64,000 bases of DNA from Chelydra serpentina. Its lineage: Eukaryota; Chordata; Testudines; Chelydridae. The notes under the pieces were generated by a model. The model was not told where the DNA came from and did not search any database. It saw only the letters and a program-made list of their open reading frames with translations. Shown here piece after piece: positions 1 through 11,132 of the stretch. Made by a program: the position numbers and the translations under genes. The stretch covers positions 434,001 to 498,000 of the forward strand of contig JBAIAC010000057.1 in assembly GCA_037349315.1 (NCBI GenBank). The letters run 5' to 3'. Every line of letters starts with the position of its first letter. Within the stretch, counting starts at the first letter, position 1.

Positions 1-185
1 GCTGCCTTGGCTCTCCTATAGCAGTCTTCTGCGTAGTGACTGTTTGGCTTTGGTCTGAGCCACACTACCCTGCATGGACAACATGTTGTAGTGATACATG
101 CAGAGAGGAACCAGCACTGATTCCATCACATCTGTGCCTTCCTCTTGCTTTTCTCCTGTATGGATAAAATTTAACTCGTGCTGCT

Positions 186-950
186 TTGGAGGATAGGATC
201 ATAATTCAAAATGATCTGGACAAATTGGAGAAACGGTCAGAGGTAAACAGGATGAAGTTTAATAAGGACAAATGCAAAGTGCTCCACTTAGGTAGGAACA
301 ATCAGTTTCACGCATACAGAATGGGAGGAGACTGTCTAGGAAGGAGTACGGCAGAAAGGGATCTAGGGGTTATAGTGGACCACAAGCTAAATATGAGTCA
401 ACAGTGTGATGCTGTTGCAAAAAAAGCAAACATGATTCTGGGCTGCATTAACAGGTGTGTGGTGAGCAAGACACGAGAAGTCATTCTTCCGCTCTACTCT
501 GTGCTGGTTAGGCCTCAACTGGAGTATTGTGTCCAGTTCTGGGCACCGCATTTCAAGAAAGATGTGGAGAAATTGGAGAGGGTCCAGAGAAGAGCAACAA
601 GAATGATTAAGGGTCTAGAGAACATGACCTATGAAGGAAGGCTGAAGGAATTGAGTTTGTTTAGTTTGGAAAAGAGAAGACTGAGAGGGGACATGATAGC
701 AGTCTTCAGGTATCTAAAAGGGTGTCATAAGGAGGAGGGGGAAAACTTGTTCATCTTAGCCTCTAAGGATAGAACAAGAAGCAATGGGCTTAAACTGCAG
801 CAAGGGAGGTTTAGGTTGGACATTAGGAAAAAGTTCCTAACTGTCAGGGTGGTTAAACACTGGAATAAACTGCCCAGGGAGGTTGTGGAATCGCCATCTC
901 TGGAGATATTTAAGAGTAGGTTAGATAAATGTCTATCAGGGATGGTCTAG
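186..950 (+). pseudogene. CR1 ORF2 C-terminal fragment (reverse transcriptase thumb and C-terminal domain)
   Basis: An open frame of about 254 codons encodes the last part of the CR1 ORF2 polyprotein. Recognisable blocks are FNKDKCKVLHLGR, ERDLGVIVDHKLNMSQQC, LVRPQLEYCVQFWAPHFKKD, LERVQRRATRMIKGLENMTY, RRLRGDMIAVFRYLKG and the closing FKSRLDKCLSGMV. These lie downstream of the RT catalytic aspartates, so neither the endonuclease nor the YADD active site is present. No stop interrupts the frame before the native TAG. It is a dead, 5'-truncated LINE fragment and not a host gene. The first in-frame codons are not a genuine start; the frame simply opens at the truncation point. Confidence 0.92.
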
Positions 951-1038
951 ACAGTAATTGGCCCTGCCATGAGGGCAGGGGGCTGGACTCGATGACCTCT
1001 CGAGGTCCCTTCCAGCCCTAGAATCTATGAATCTATGA
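186..1038 (+). mobile_element. CR1 LINE, 5'-truncated, 3' end intact
   Basis: This is the 3' end of a chicken-repeat-1 (CR1) non-LTR retrotransposon. It runs from inside the reverse transcriptase ORF through a short 3' UTR and ends in the short direct repeats GAATCTATGAATCTATGA at 1021-1038. CR1 elements end in such ATTCTATG-like units instead of a poly-A tail. The 3' UTR has the usual hairpin (CTGCCATGAGGGCAGG) and a GGTCCCTTCCAGCCCTA box just before the tail. The left edge near 186-200 is an abrupt 5' truncation, as expected when target-primed reverse transcription stops early. I see no clear target duplication, which is normal for CR1. The long open frame suggests a fairly young copy. Confidence 0.93.
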
Positions 1039-1129
1039 TCACTGGCAACTCAAATTTCTCTGGACTCATCAGGACATCTTAAAGTTTCCCCTGTGATCCT
1101 AGAGCCTCTCAATGCCAACTAGCAAAGGG

Positions 1130-2170
1130 TTTGTAACAGCAACTCCTATCAGGCCTGACACACTCACGACACCTAACACATTGGTACCATAGTATTTATA
1201 TGTAAAGAAGGTTGTGCGAGATCTTAAATGAAAGCTTATATCATACTGGTCATCAGAAGCATTGTGAGATGTCTGTACAGGTGTTATTCAATAAATTCTA
1301 TTATATGCAAGGATGTTTAAAGTAGGTAACCAGGCAGGGTGATGTTTTAACACATGGGAATGTTGATTTACCTGTCTGCTTGGTAAATTAAACAGTGTAA
1401 GCCTAAAACCATGGGAAATACATTTGTATCTGAGGTAAACAGGACAGACAAGTTACCAAGAGGAAAGCAGGGAGAAAGCAGTATGGTGTCAGCTCCCTGT
1501 GGATAGACCAAGCAGCAGGAGAGAAGACCTTTATCTGGGGATACACTTCAAAGGTTTTCTGGACTATAAGAAGGGGGAAAGGACCCATTTGTTATGCATC
1601 ACTGAGGGAGTAAAAAGGAAAGCGCTTTTTGTATCCATGAAAGTTGGATCCTAGCCCTGGGGGCTGGTGATGCTGAAGGGTTACTGCTTTAGGTGAAAAA
1701 CGTACGTTAGATAAAGGTCTTAACTTGTTAGAAATGTATGATTAATAGTCTCTCAGATGCGTGGAATAAACTTTTGGTTTATTTGTTACCACATCTGTTT
1801 CTGATATCCTTGCTTTATATCACTTAAATCTCTGTTTTCCTAATAAATTTCTGCTTGTTTTGCCATAGGTACATTTCAGTGCTGTAATGTCAAGTAAAGT
1901 GTGAATGTGGATGATGTCTCTTTAGAGACAGTGAATTGGGTAATTTCTGTGAGTGTCCAGTGACAGGAGCTGGGTACTCCAGGGAAACGCTCTTCAGGGG
2001 ACTCTGGTATTGGGCTGCACCAAGTATTACCTGCTAGGAAAAGTAAAGAAGACCTTTGGCGGAGATTGTCTGGCTGACTTTGAGGTCAGGGACCTGACGT
2101 ACATCAGCAAGTCTCTCTCTTGCAAGACAAAGGTATATCAAAGTGACTCAGTTCTGGGTGCCCTGTCGCA
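1130..2170 (+). repeat. long LTR-like interspersed repeat, unclassified
   Basis: No protein is encoded. The stretch has two closely spaced AATAAA-type signals (near 1764 and 1842), a T-rich segment between them, and then sequence such as GGGTACTCCAGGGAAACGCTC, which resembles long retroviral-type LTR or internal sequence I associate with turtle genomes. I could not find paired LTRs, a primer-binding site or a target duplication, so the boundaries are approximate. It could instead be a solo LTR or an internal fragment of an endogenous retrovirus. The classification rests on general resemblance only. Confidence 0.35.
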
Positions 2171-3119
2171 TGCTCTGATTGCTCTCTCTGGTTCTAGCTG
2201 CCTAGTCTGTTTTCTCTTTAGGCCTTTATGTTTTCTGCTTTGCTGCTTTGTTTTGTTTATACCCAGTCCATCCTTCATCACTCTGTTCCCTGCCCACTCA
2301 CCCCAATAACAAAGAATCAAGGGGTAGAGTAGAAAAAGATAATACAATATATGAATTTATTTAATTAGCAAACCCCATAGTTGTCGCTGCAGTCTACTCC
2401 AACTCTGGTGTTCATAAGTGTTAATAGGAGTGTCAAAAATGTGCACTTCTCTTCAGGTTTCTTTATATAATGTATAAAGATCAAATATATGTGGAGCTCA
2501 GACATCAGCTGAAATAAGGAAATGATATACAGTAAATAAATTACAAACCACACCAGCTGAAGCACAGTGAAACCTGGCGGGTACCAGGGGGATATTCACT
2601 ACCCAAACAGATACACCGCCGTTCTTTAAAACTCTTAGGGCTGCCACAAACAATGCACTTTTCCATAGAGCTCTGAATGTATTTATAGCTTTTTAAATAT
2701 TATGCACCAGCTCTAGTTTCCCATTGTTTTCTCTGCTTCCAATTCATAACAACCCAGGCAAAATTAAATATATCAAAGGGAGCTGATCATTTAGTGGACA
2801 GTTGCAAACTCGTGTCCCCATTTCCCTGCCTCCCCCCCAAGAAATAAATGTCCAGGACTTGGCCAGTGCTTTCCTGGACTCTCTGTGCTGTTACTAAAAA
2901 TATTTTTTGCTTTACCACTGGACACTCTCCAGTGCCACTCTCTTCCATTCGTGGTTTCTAAAGGAACACAAATACATCTAGATCTGCATGCAAAAAGTGC
3001 TGCTCACATAGTACAGTCAGGCAAGATTGAAAGGCACGAATGGCATCTGCCAGGTTTCAGAAATCACGAGGAAGAAGCTATGGCATGGCTTGAACAAGTG
3101 CCATCATTTTTATGATGAT
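2171..3119. other. no gene recognised
   Basis: This is AT-rich sequence between the LTR-like repeat and the Penelope element. A 76-codon open frame at 2885-3115 shows no family motif and is not in frame with the Penelope protein that follows; two TGA codons at 3113 and 3116 separate them. I see no other structure. Confidence 0.5.
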
Positions 3120-3121
3120 GA

Positions 3122-5041
3122 ACAAATGTCATCTATTTGCTACCCAAGATCCATAAACCTGGAAATCCTGGACGCCCCATCATCTCAGGCATCGGCACCC
3201 TAACAGCAGGATTGTCTGGCTATGTGGACTCTCTCCTCAGGCCCTATGCTACCAGCACTCTCAGCTATCTTCGAGACATCACTGACTTCCTGAGAAACTA
3301 CAATCCATTGGTGATCTTCCAGACAACACCATCCTGGCCACTATGGATGTAGAAGCCCTCTACACTAACATTCCACACAACGATGGACTACAAGCCATCA
3401 GGAACAGTATCCCTGATAATGCCATGGCTAACCTAGTTGCTGAACTTTGTGATTTTGTCCTCACCCACAACTATTTCACATTTGGGGACAATATATACCT
3501 TCAAGTCAGCGGCACTGCTATGGGTACCCGCATGGCCCCACAGTATGCCAACATTTTTATGGCTGACTTAGAACAACGCTTCCTTAGCTCTCGTTCCCTA
3601 ATGCCCCTATTCTACTTGTGCTACATTGATGACATCTTCATCATCTGGACCCACGGAAAAGAAACCCTTGATGAATTCCACCACGATTTCAACAATTTCC
3701 ATCCCACCATCAACCTCAGCCTAGACCAGTCCACACAAGCGGTCCATTTCCTAGACACTACTGTGCAAATAAGCGATGATCACATAAACACCACCCTATA
3801 CCGGAAACCTACTGACCGCTATACTTACCTACATGTCTCCAGCTTCCATCCTGAACACACCACACGATCCATTGTCTACAGCCAAGCTCTAAGATACAAC
3901 CACATTTGCTCCAATCCCTCTGACACAGACAAACACCTACAAGATCTCTATCAAGCATTCTTAAAACTACAATACCCACCTGCTGAAGTGAAAAAACAGA
4001 TTAACAGAGCCAGAAGAGTACCCAGAAGTCACCTACTACAGGATAGGCCCAACAAAGAAAATAACAGAACGCCACTAGCCGTCACCTTCAGCCCCCAACT
4101 AAAACCTCTCCAGCGCATCATCAAAGATCTACAACCTATCCTGAAAGATGATCCCTCACTCTCACAGATCTTGGGAGACAGACCAGTCCTCGCTTACAGA
4201 CAGCCCCCCAACCTGAAGCAAATACTCACCAGCAACCACACACCATACAACAAAAACACTATCCCAGGAATCTATCCTTGCAACAAAGCCCGATGCCAAC
4301 TCTGTCCACATATCTATTCAAGTGACACCATCATAGGACCTAATCACATCAGCCACACCATCAGGGGCTCGTTCACCTGCACATCTACCAATGTGATATA
4401 TGCCATCATGTGCCAGCAATGCCCCTCTGCCATGTACATTGGCCAAACCGGACAGTCTCTACGCAGAAGAATAAACGGACACAAATCTGACATCAAGAAT
4501 CATCACATTCAAAAGCCAGTAGGTGAACACTTCAACCTCTCTAATCACTCAATGAAAGACTTTAAAGTGGCTATTTTGCAACAAATAAACTTCAAAAACA
4601 GGCTCCAACGAGAAACTGCTGAATTGGAATTAATATGCAAACTAGATACCATTACCTTAGGCTTGAATATTGACTGTGGGTGGCTCGGTCATTACGTTAA
4701 TTGAATTTATTTCCCCTCCTTAAAAAACTCTTAACACCTTTGTGTCAACTGTCTGTAATGTAATGGGCCATGTTGATTATCACTTCAAAAGTTTCTACCG
4801 ATAACAGTTCCTTTCAATTAATTAGCCTCTTAACATTGATATAGACACTCCCACCTTTTCATGTTTCTCTGAATGTATAAATATCTGATTACTGTATGTT
4901 CCATTCCATGCATCCGATGAAGTGGGCTCTTAACCCACGAAAGCTTATGCTGAAATAAATTTGTTAGTCTCTAAGGTGCCACGGGTATTTTTCTTGTTTT
5001 CTTTTTGCTGACACAGACTAACACGGCTACTACACTGAAAC
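3122..5041 (+). mobile_element. Penelope-like retroelement (GIY-YIG type), 5'-truncated
   Basis: This is a Penelope-like element (PLE) with reverse transcriptase and GIY-YIG endonuclease in one frame, followed by about 335 bp of 3' untranslated sequence. The 3' region carries the hallmark stretch around 4912-4980 (ATCCGATGAAGTGGGCT, then CCCACGAAAGCTTATGCT, then AATAAATTTGTTAGTCTC) and ends near CACGGCTACTACACTGAAACC. These tails are abundant in turtles and crocodilians. The left edge cuts into the RT domain just before the conserved LLPKIHKPGNP motif. The element therefore lacks the 5' UTR, the N-terminal region and the first RT motifs. No second copy of a PLE pseudo-LTR is visible nearby. 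Confidence 0.92.
3131..4704 (+). pseudogene. Penelope-like reverse transcriptase with C-terminal GIY-YIG endonuclease, one-base frameshift
   Basis: The first part (3131 to about 3297) encodes LLPKIHKPGNPGRPIIS, a core PLE RT motif. The second frame, open from 3289 to the TGA at 4702-4704, gives about 453 residues counted from the methionine at 3343. It holds DVEALYTNIP (RT motif with the first catalytic Asp), SGTAMGTRMAP and YIDD at residues 94-97 (catalytic pair). A Cys-rich finger (PCNKARCQLCPH) precedes the GIY-YIG domain: VIYA at 351-354, MYIGQTGQ at 364-371, RRR at 374-376 and the catalytic-type Glu in VGEHF near residue 395. The two frames are offset by one base. An A appears to be missing in the run at about 3295-3297, because restoring register there would align the two halves as one normal motif. 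Apart from this and the 5' truncation, the protein is well preserved. Confidence 0.92.
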
Positions 5042-5141
5042 CTACCATTTTTATAAGAATTTCTCTGATGTCTGTGATGAGGCACCTGCCCTGAATGGTC
5101 TGAATCTGAACGATTCTTTTCTCAATGATCTCGCAGCAGCA

Positions 5142-5706
5142 GTGCACATCCTTGTGGCCAGGAAACCCAATACTGCACCTCCCCACCCCCATCTCGTGGG
5201 GCTTCTGGGAACACTGTCTGGACACTTGCAGCTTGCTCAGAATGCAGCAGCACGTTTGCTCACTGTGCTGAGCAGCCATGCGCATAATACACCCAGCCTG
5301 TGCTCTCTGCCACGGCTAGCTACAAAGCCACGGATTTGCTTCCAGCTGGCGTTGGTTTTCAAGGCTTTTCAGAGCGCTATCCTTGGTTATATTGACGAGC
5401 CTTCCCTGAGCCCATCCTGACAACTTACGTCTGTAGGCGGAAACACCCAGGCTGTGGGGCGCCTCTGGAAACTTCTGTTTGCAAGGGGATGTTTTACTGG
5501 GACCTCTGTCAGCCCTGCTTGTAGCCCTTCTCTGTTCTGCCCTTGTACGACTCTCTCTCTCTCTTTGTGTTTTAGTTGAGGGTTTTGTGTTAATTGCTAT
5601 ATTGGTTATTTTTGTAATGCTTTTGTTATAATTAATTGCTGTACAACACTCTGAGCACTGGGGCCAGGGGATGGGGTTGTATAAAATTAGGCATCATAAT
5701 CATTAG
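5142..5706 (+). mobile_element. L2-like LINE fragment, heavily decayed
   Basis: The open frame at 5142-5420 encodes LQLAQNAAARLLT, later SLPRLATKPRICFQLALVFKAFQ, then a termination codon. This matches the conserved end of L2-clade ORF2 proteins, where an LQxxQNAAARLLT block is followed by a short HITPxLxxLHWLPVxxRIxFK block. About 220 bp downstream, a degenerate L2 3' end is visible (CTGTACAACACTCTGAGCACTGGGG at 5640-5664, then TTGTATAAAATTAG and ATCATAATCATTA). Protein motif and 3' tail are in the correct order and spacing, which supports the call more than either alone. Substitutions are dense, so the copy is old. Confidence 0.7.
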
Positions 5707-8305
5707 AGAAAGGAGGCCTTTGGCCAGGTGTCCGCTTTCTACAGGACCATCACTTTGTTTCCTTTCAAAGCATCTGCACAAAGTTTGCCAACTGCCAGGT
5801 TTGGTCATGAAAATTTAGATTTTGACGCCTCTTGCCAAACATTCCCCAATGCACTCTTCTAGCTCAAGGTAAAGCTACAAGGGAGCACCGGAGCTATGAC
5901 ATGGCACCTAGTCCTATTTAGTTCACTGGGATTTACATAAAGCCAACACTTGCTATTTCTTGACAGCACAGCAAGTCCGCCTGTAGACTCTTGTACATTT
6001 TTTCAGATATCCATGAGGAAAGGTAACCATTATTATACATCATTATCTTGCTGTGAAGCAAACAATCCATCATATTGCACAGCAAGCCCATAAGAAAACC
6101 AGTGTTAATCCATTTGCTGTGAGGCTTCCCCTATTTAGCCTAGAGATTCTTTTCACTAAGAATTCACTCAGAGTGGAATCCTTTGTTTGTGAAAATTCCA
6201 ACATTCCTGAGCTCCTTTCCTCTTAAGCATGAGCTAATGTACATGCAATGTGTTGCTGCTTTGAGGTTTGTAGTCAGAGAGCTAGTTTTAGGCAAATGCA
6301 TCTTGTATTCACATAAAGTCAACAATGAATACTGGCCACTGCATGGAAAATAATATCTGAATTCAGGCAAATAGAAGACTTCCCATAATGCCAAATTTAT
6401 ATTTTTTGTGGTTTTAAAAGAAGGTTGTTGAATATACAGTGGGAACTGTGTAGCTGAGTCTTATTTATAGCGCTGTTCTGTCTGGTTCATTTCCTCTAAC
6501 TTCCCTACACAATGATATGAATGAAAATGACACTATTGACTATATGGGTAACAATAAAAGACCTTATAGAAATAAGATTTTTATAGTTTCAGGACTGAGG
6601 GAATCAAAACCTAAGAGTTATGGTCCTAGAGAACAGGAAAAGAATCAGTCTGAGCTACTTGAAGAGGTCCCAGTGGTAGATCTTCTGTTGTTGTTTTTTT
6701 AACAAAAACTACAAACTCATAAATAAAGCGATTGCCTAGAAAGACTTACATGGGCATAGAAATTTCAGGTCGGATGGCCGTAAATCTTGGTATCATCTGC
6801 TGCTGAGCTGCAAAGCAGAGTGAAATGTAACAGCGCCCTCTTTTTAAAGAGGGAATATTTTTTTTTAAATCCTTAGTTTCTCATTTAGTCAGTTATTCAG
6901 TTTTTTACGTATAGGGAAGTGCATTGCAGAACAGGTAGGCCATCTATCCCATGCAGCCAGCAAGGGAGTCTCACCTAAATATGTCAAAGAGACACTGTAG
7001 TATTAGTACATGCAGCCAGAAATAAAAAACATGAAAACCTGCAGTATTTCCCAAGCACTGCTCCAGGGTGTCGCGTCTTCACAAGGGCCACACTGCAGGC
7101 AGCTAAATCAGGCCAGTTAATGTTTTTTGACCATTGTCCAGATACATGGTCTTCCCCAGAGAGGTTGCCATGTGAGATTTGGGATGAAGAAAGTTCAAGA
7201 GTTCAGCTTTAGCCAAGATGAGTTTAGGTTGATGGCAAGAGGCATGGACAGAGCCCACAGAAACCCGCCCCCCCGCTTCCCCCCCGCATTCTAAGCAAGA
7301 GGTGGATGGGCCCCTGTGACACCCCTTGCACTGACAGCTAGAGAGGCAGCTGCAGGGGGCTCTGTAATCAGTCGTACCTGGAGTTCCTCCACATGTGAAA
7401 CATCCAGTGCTTCCATTGAATGCCCAAAGGCCTTGTTGCACTAGGCACTGCACAGACATATGAATTGACTCCAGTGGGAGTTCCACACACACAAAGGCCT
7501 GCAGGTTAGGGCCCTACGTGTATTTGCTCAACTCACAAGAGCATTTGTTTTTGGAAAGTAGAATTTGCCCTGTATGGGTGGATGGCATGAGCAGCCCTAG
7601 ACATCACTGAAACGTACGAAACAGAAATATACAAACATCGTTACTTTTTTGGTATAATTTCAAACTAAGTGTAAAGCATGAACGCAGTGTACAACAACAT
7701 ACAGGTAAAATTACATACCGTCGTGTATTGTCTAAGATGTACATACAGTGTTAATCACCATTAATAAGTGCTAGCTGGTGGCTAGCTAGTTACTGCTACC
7801 CTGGCAATTAACAACATACATACACACTAATGAATGCTTAGAAGAAAGTCATCAGAAGACAAACCCCAAAGAAGAATTACCACCGAAATAATGTGCGACT
7901 GGCAAGTAGCAAAGAAAGCAATCCTAGAATTCTCATGGAATGCAACTAGGTGCTGTCAATAGAAAACAATATGCATAACATCAAAAATTCAGCACGGTTG
8001 CTTATAACAAATAAATGTTTTACAGGTACTAGGGAATTCTACTTGACAGGCTGCATTTCTGACAGCGTCTTTGAGAAGCAGATGGGGGGGATGAGAGAAA
8101 AGGGGTGGGGGGCTTTCTCAGTGCTTGTGCATGTGCAGCTTTACTGTTTTAATTTAATCACATCTTATGTACTGACCTGTAATGTAAATGATTGTACATT
8201 CTATATATTACACTTATGGGAAATTAAATTAAACTAAAAAATACTTTAAAATGTGGATCAATAGCCCAGACTGACACAGGATGCGTGTCTATGCCAAGCC
8301 TAGGT
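5707..8305. other. no gene recognised
   Basis: About 2.6 kb of AT-rich sequence. Open frames here (for example minus strand 7103-7492) lack domain motifs, have ordinary lengths for random sequence and show no splice-site or start context that I trust. A short inverted repeat CCCTCTTTTTAAAGAGGG lies near 6836-6853. I see nothing else that can be supported. Confidence 0.5.
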
Positions 8306-8451
8306 CTGAATTTAGTATCACTAAACAAGGCAGAGCTGGGATCTCAGAATTCACACTGACTGAAGCCGTGAGTTTATGGATCTTGATTACACCCAGCAGG
8401 GTATCCTTCTTAGTGATGAGAGAAAAAATATTCAACAGCCTGGCTTCTCAA
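8306..8451. repeat. 146-bp direct repeat, copy A
   Basis: This block aligns without any gap to 9618-9763, from CTGAATTTAG to the sequence after AAAAAATATTC. I count roughly 20 mismatches in 146 bp, concentrated at the two edges. A central stretch of about 60 bp (TTTATGGATCTTGATTACAC through TTAGTGATGAGAGAAAAAAT) has a single mismatch. Both strands are open through the block. I do not recognise the family. It could be an interspersed repeat that inserted twice or a local duplication. Confidence 0.75.
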
Positions 8452-9214
8452 TATACTGTCACTGCTGTAGAGGTAGAGAAAAAGACAGATAGGTTTCTAC
8501 ATATATTGTTTCTTCTCCGTGCTTGAAAACTTTGGCTTCTCTTTTAAATCATCTACCGTTTCTTTATTTTTGAACTATATAGTAAAAATCATGATAACCC
8601 TGCAATAATTATGACTGAGGAAGCACTTTGAATACAAGGCCCTATTTTTAGACATACATTTCTAGGTGAATTACACTACATTTGTTCCCAGCCCAAAGGT
8701 GATTTTTGTACATGTGCCATGTTTACTACAGTTCTGTTTGACCATTTCTGAGAGGAGCTTTCCATTCTTTACAATATTTCTTGATTCTTTCCCACACTGG
8801 TAACTAATCAATGGTTATGCTTTAAAATTTTGTAGCTGAGAACACAGTCCCCATTAAGGAATAGCCACCATGGTAAACTTGAACCAATGTACTGAGCTGT
8901 GAGTGGGCAGCACAATAGCATATGTTATGATCCTTATGATAGGTGCACAAAATGTGGGCTATCAGACTATCAGTTCGCTGAACTAAACGATTGTATTTTG
9001 GTTATTGCACATTCAAATAAATGCAGTTGCATTTATTTCTCTTTGCAGTCATTCAGGGGAGTGGTGGGGGTTTCTTGTTTTTTAAACCAAGGAAATTAAA
9101 TGAAAAAACCTACATTCATGTAACATTATGGCTGAGTTTCTTGAATTTGGGGGTGTATAATTCTCAGAGAGAGGGGACACCCACAGTTACCATCACTTTA
9201 CAGACATTCTGATA
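8452..9214. other. no gene recognised
   Basis: AT-rich sequence between repeat copy A and the CR1/L3 tail. Two short overlapping frames at 8899-9212 show no motif. I see no RNA gene and no obvious element. Confidence 0.5.
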
Positions 9215-9368
9215 GAAAGTTATACCATAGAAGTTAAAGATGAAAAAGACCTATTATGTCATCCAGTTTATTCCCCAGAGGCCAGTGCAGGATTATTCCT
9301 TACGCTAGGTTGAGTAGTGCTTTGTCCAGTCTAGTTCTAAATGTCTCCTGGGACCGAGCTTCTACCTT
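9215..9368 (-). mobile_element. CR1/L3-group LINE 3' fragment
   Basis: Read on the minus strand, about 9356 down to 9300 encodes VEARSQETFRTRLDKALLN followed by a stop. That is the conserved last block of CR1/L3 ORF2 proteins (compare FKSRLDKCL in the CR1 copy at 0.9 kb). Downstream on the minus strand comes a 3' UTR with AGGTCTTTTTCATCTTTAA. The tail repeats are eroded. The fragment is short and diverged, so it is an old insertion in opposite orientation to the first CR1. Confidence 0.7.
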
Positions 9369-9617
9369 GTATCATCATATACAGTCATAGGTAATAGTAG
9401 CCAGGGGCTCCGCGGCTGGGTTATGGTTACTGTGGGAACCATAACTTTGAAATTCCTGGCTTTTGTGTGTGTGTAAAATTGGAAGCATAATATGTCCAGA
9501 ATCTAGGTTTTGCATTTATTACAAATTGGTAAAAATGTATCCGAACATGACATTGAAAAATTAATCAAATGAACCTTGCACCATCCTTCTACTTGCTCAG
9601 TAGATCAGAACATAGGG

Positions 9618-9763
9618 CTGAATTTAGCACCACGAAACGAGGCAGTGCTGGGATACCAGCATTCACGCTGATAGAAGCTGCAAGTTTATGGATCTTGATT
9701 ACACCCAGCAGGGAATCCTTCTTAGTGATGAGAGAAAAAATATTCCACAACCTGTCTCTCCAC
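9618..9763. repeat. 146-bp direct repeat, copy B
   Basis: Second copy of the block described at 8306-8451, in the same orientation, about 1.3 kb downstream and with no indels. The open frames overlapping the two copies share the peptide SLWILITPSR and then FLVMREKIF, but the minus strand is equally conserved. The peptide similarity is therefore not evidence of coding. Confidence 0.75.
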
Positions 9764-10955
9764 TGTGTCTGTTGGACACACTTCCCTGATTTTGAATTAG
9801 ACATATGCAAGTTGTGGGAGTAAGACTCCTTGTCACTAATCCAGAAATCTTCTTCTAAATATTACCAATGTCAGACAGTATTGCAGACATAAAAATCTTA
9901 ATGATGCCATAGGCTAGTAAAAATGGAAAAGTAACTCTAAAAAAAAATTGCTGCAGCCCTTGCCCCTTCTCTGATGCCATCCTCTCCCTCTCCTTTTTTT
10001 GTCATCTGGGCGGTTGGTACTGGCACAGTTTTGCTAATAAGGAATAAAGCATCATACCAAGACTTAGCTTCATGTTCGTATTGCATTAGATTGAGAATTG
10101 CATTCCTGTCAGGGTATCCAAGTTTCACAGAACAGAAGGAGTGATAGATCTTGTACTGTATCCAGAAATGCTTTAAATGATACGGTTTGTAGTTTATTAC
10201 ACTACAGAAACGATGTTAAAGTCACGGTAAGTCTGTGACTTATACCCACCAAAGCCAAGTTTATTCAGAGTTAGATCTGATCATCTGTAATAGAGCCAGT
10301 GCATCCAGCTGAGGGATCACAGCACCATCCAGGGCACACTCTGTCGCTCCACATCGGATGGGTGTATCATTGCATATCAGGGGTCTTCTAAGCAATGGAA
10401 GCTAGAGAGCAGAGGTATCTGGGATATTCTTAAAGGACAGAAATTAATCACAATTCAAGGTTACTTGCAGGTGTACACAATTTTCAAGCAATATTTGGGT
10501 AATTTTCCCGGCAGACAGCCTGTGTGTCAAAAACTTGCAATGCAAAAATAGTTGTTTTGTTTAAAAGTATTGTTAAAGCAAAATCCTGGGCATTGTAAAA
10601 TTGTGGGAAACAAAGTGAAAATTTGAGTGTGACCTTCCATGACAAAAATTGTGAATTTCACACATCTCTGCCAGAAAGGCACTTAAGTTGCTTCTCTCCC
10701 GTAGACCTCAGTGTAGTCAAAGGAGTGTTTGTCAAAGGAGACATCAGCCCTGTCACCAGCTCGAATGTCACCTTAAAAGGGTGATTTCATTCATCGGTCC
10801 TGCCAGTCTGAGGCCTCGTGACTGCTCCCTGTACACCAGTCATCTCATTTGAAGCTCTCTGAGCCCCATGTGAATCAGGAGTAACTCCACTGCAGTCAGT
10901 GAAGTGACATGGTATGAAAATGGTGTCCAAACTATTCTTCTCTCTTGGTTCTTAT
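9764..10955. other. no gene recognised
   Basis: No gene or RNA is supported. At about 10860-10910 there is a fragment resembling the short amniote repeat typified by GTGAATCAGGAGTAACTCC, which also appears in other forms near 12490-12560 and 50650-50720. Confidence 0.45.
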
Positions 10956-10963
10956 ACTGCACT

Positions 10964-11124
10964 CAGTGCCGGTGCTAGCCCATTGAGTTCCCTACACAGA
11001 AATATTTTTGCTCCCCCATACTAAAACAGGCACTTTCTTATAATAAAATGCGAAGAGGAGCCCCCTTGAGCTGCTCGGGACTCAACACAATTGCTTAGCC
11101 TGCTTATGCCTAGCGCTGGCTCTG
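10964..11124. mobile_element. short hAT-type MITE with 8-bp target duplication
   Basis: A 161-bp non-coding element begins CAGTGCCGGTGCTAGCC and ends GCCTAGCGCTGGCTCTG, an imperfect terminal inverted repeat. It is flanked on both sides by ACTGCACT (10956-10963 and 11125-11132), an exact 8-bp duplication, the size made by hAT transposases. The terminus resembles that of the elements at 49635 and 59821 (CAGGGCCGGC). It has no transposase and would need enzyme from an autonomous hAT. Confidence 0.85.
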
Positions 11125-11132
11125 ACTGCACT

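Noticed and set aside
2885..3115. ORF just upstream of the Penelope element, considered as its N-terminal part
   Set aside because: No PLE motif, wrong frame and two stops before the RT motif.
8281..9823. Shared peptide SLWILITPSR...FLVMREKIF taken as a duplicated exon
   Set aside because: The minus strand of both copies is equally conserved and open, substitutions are not concentrated at third positions, and no splice sites flank both copies.
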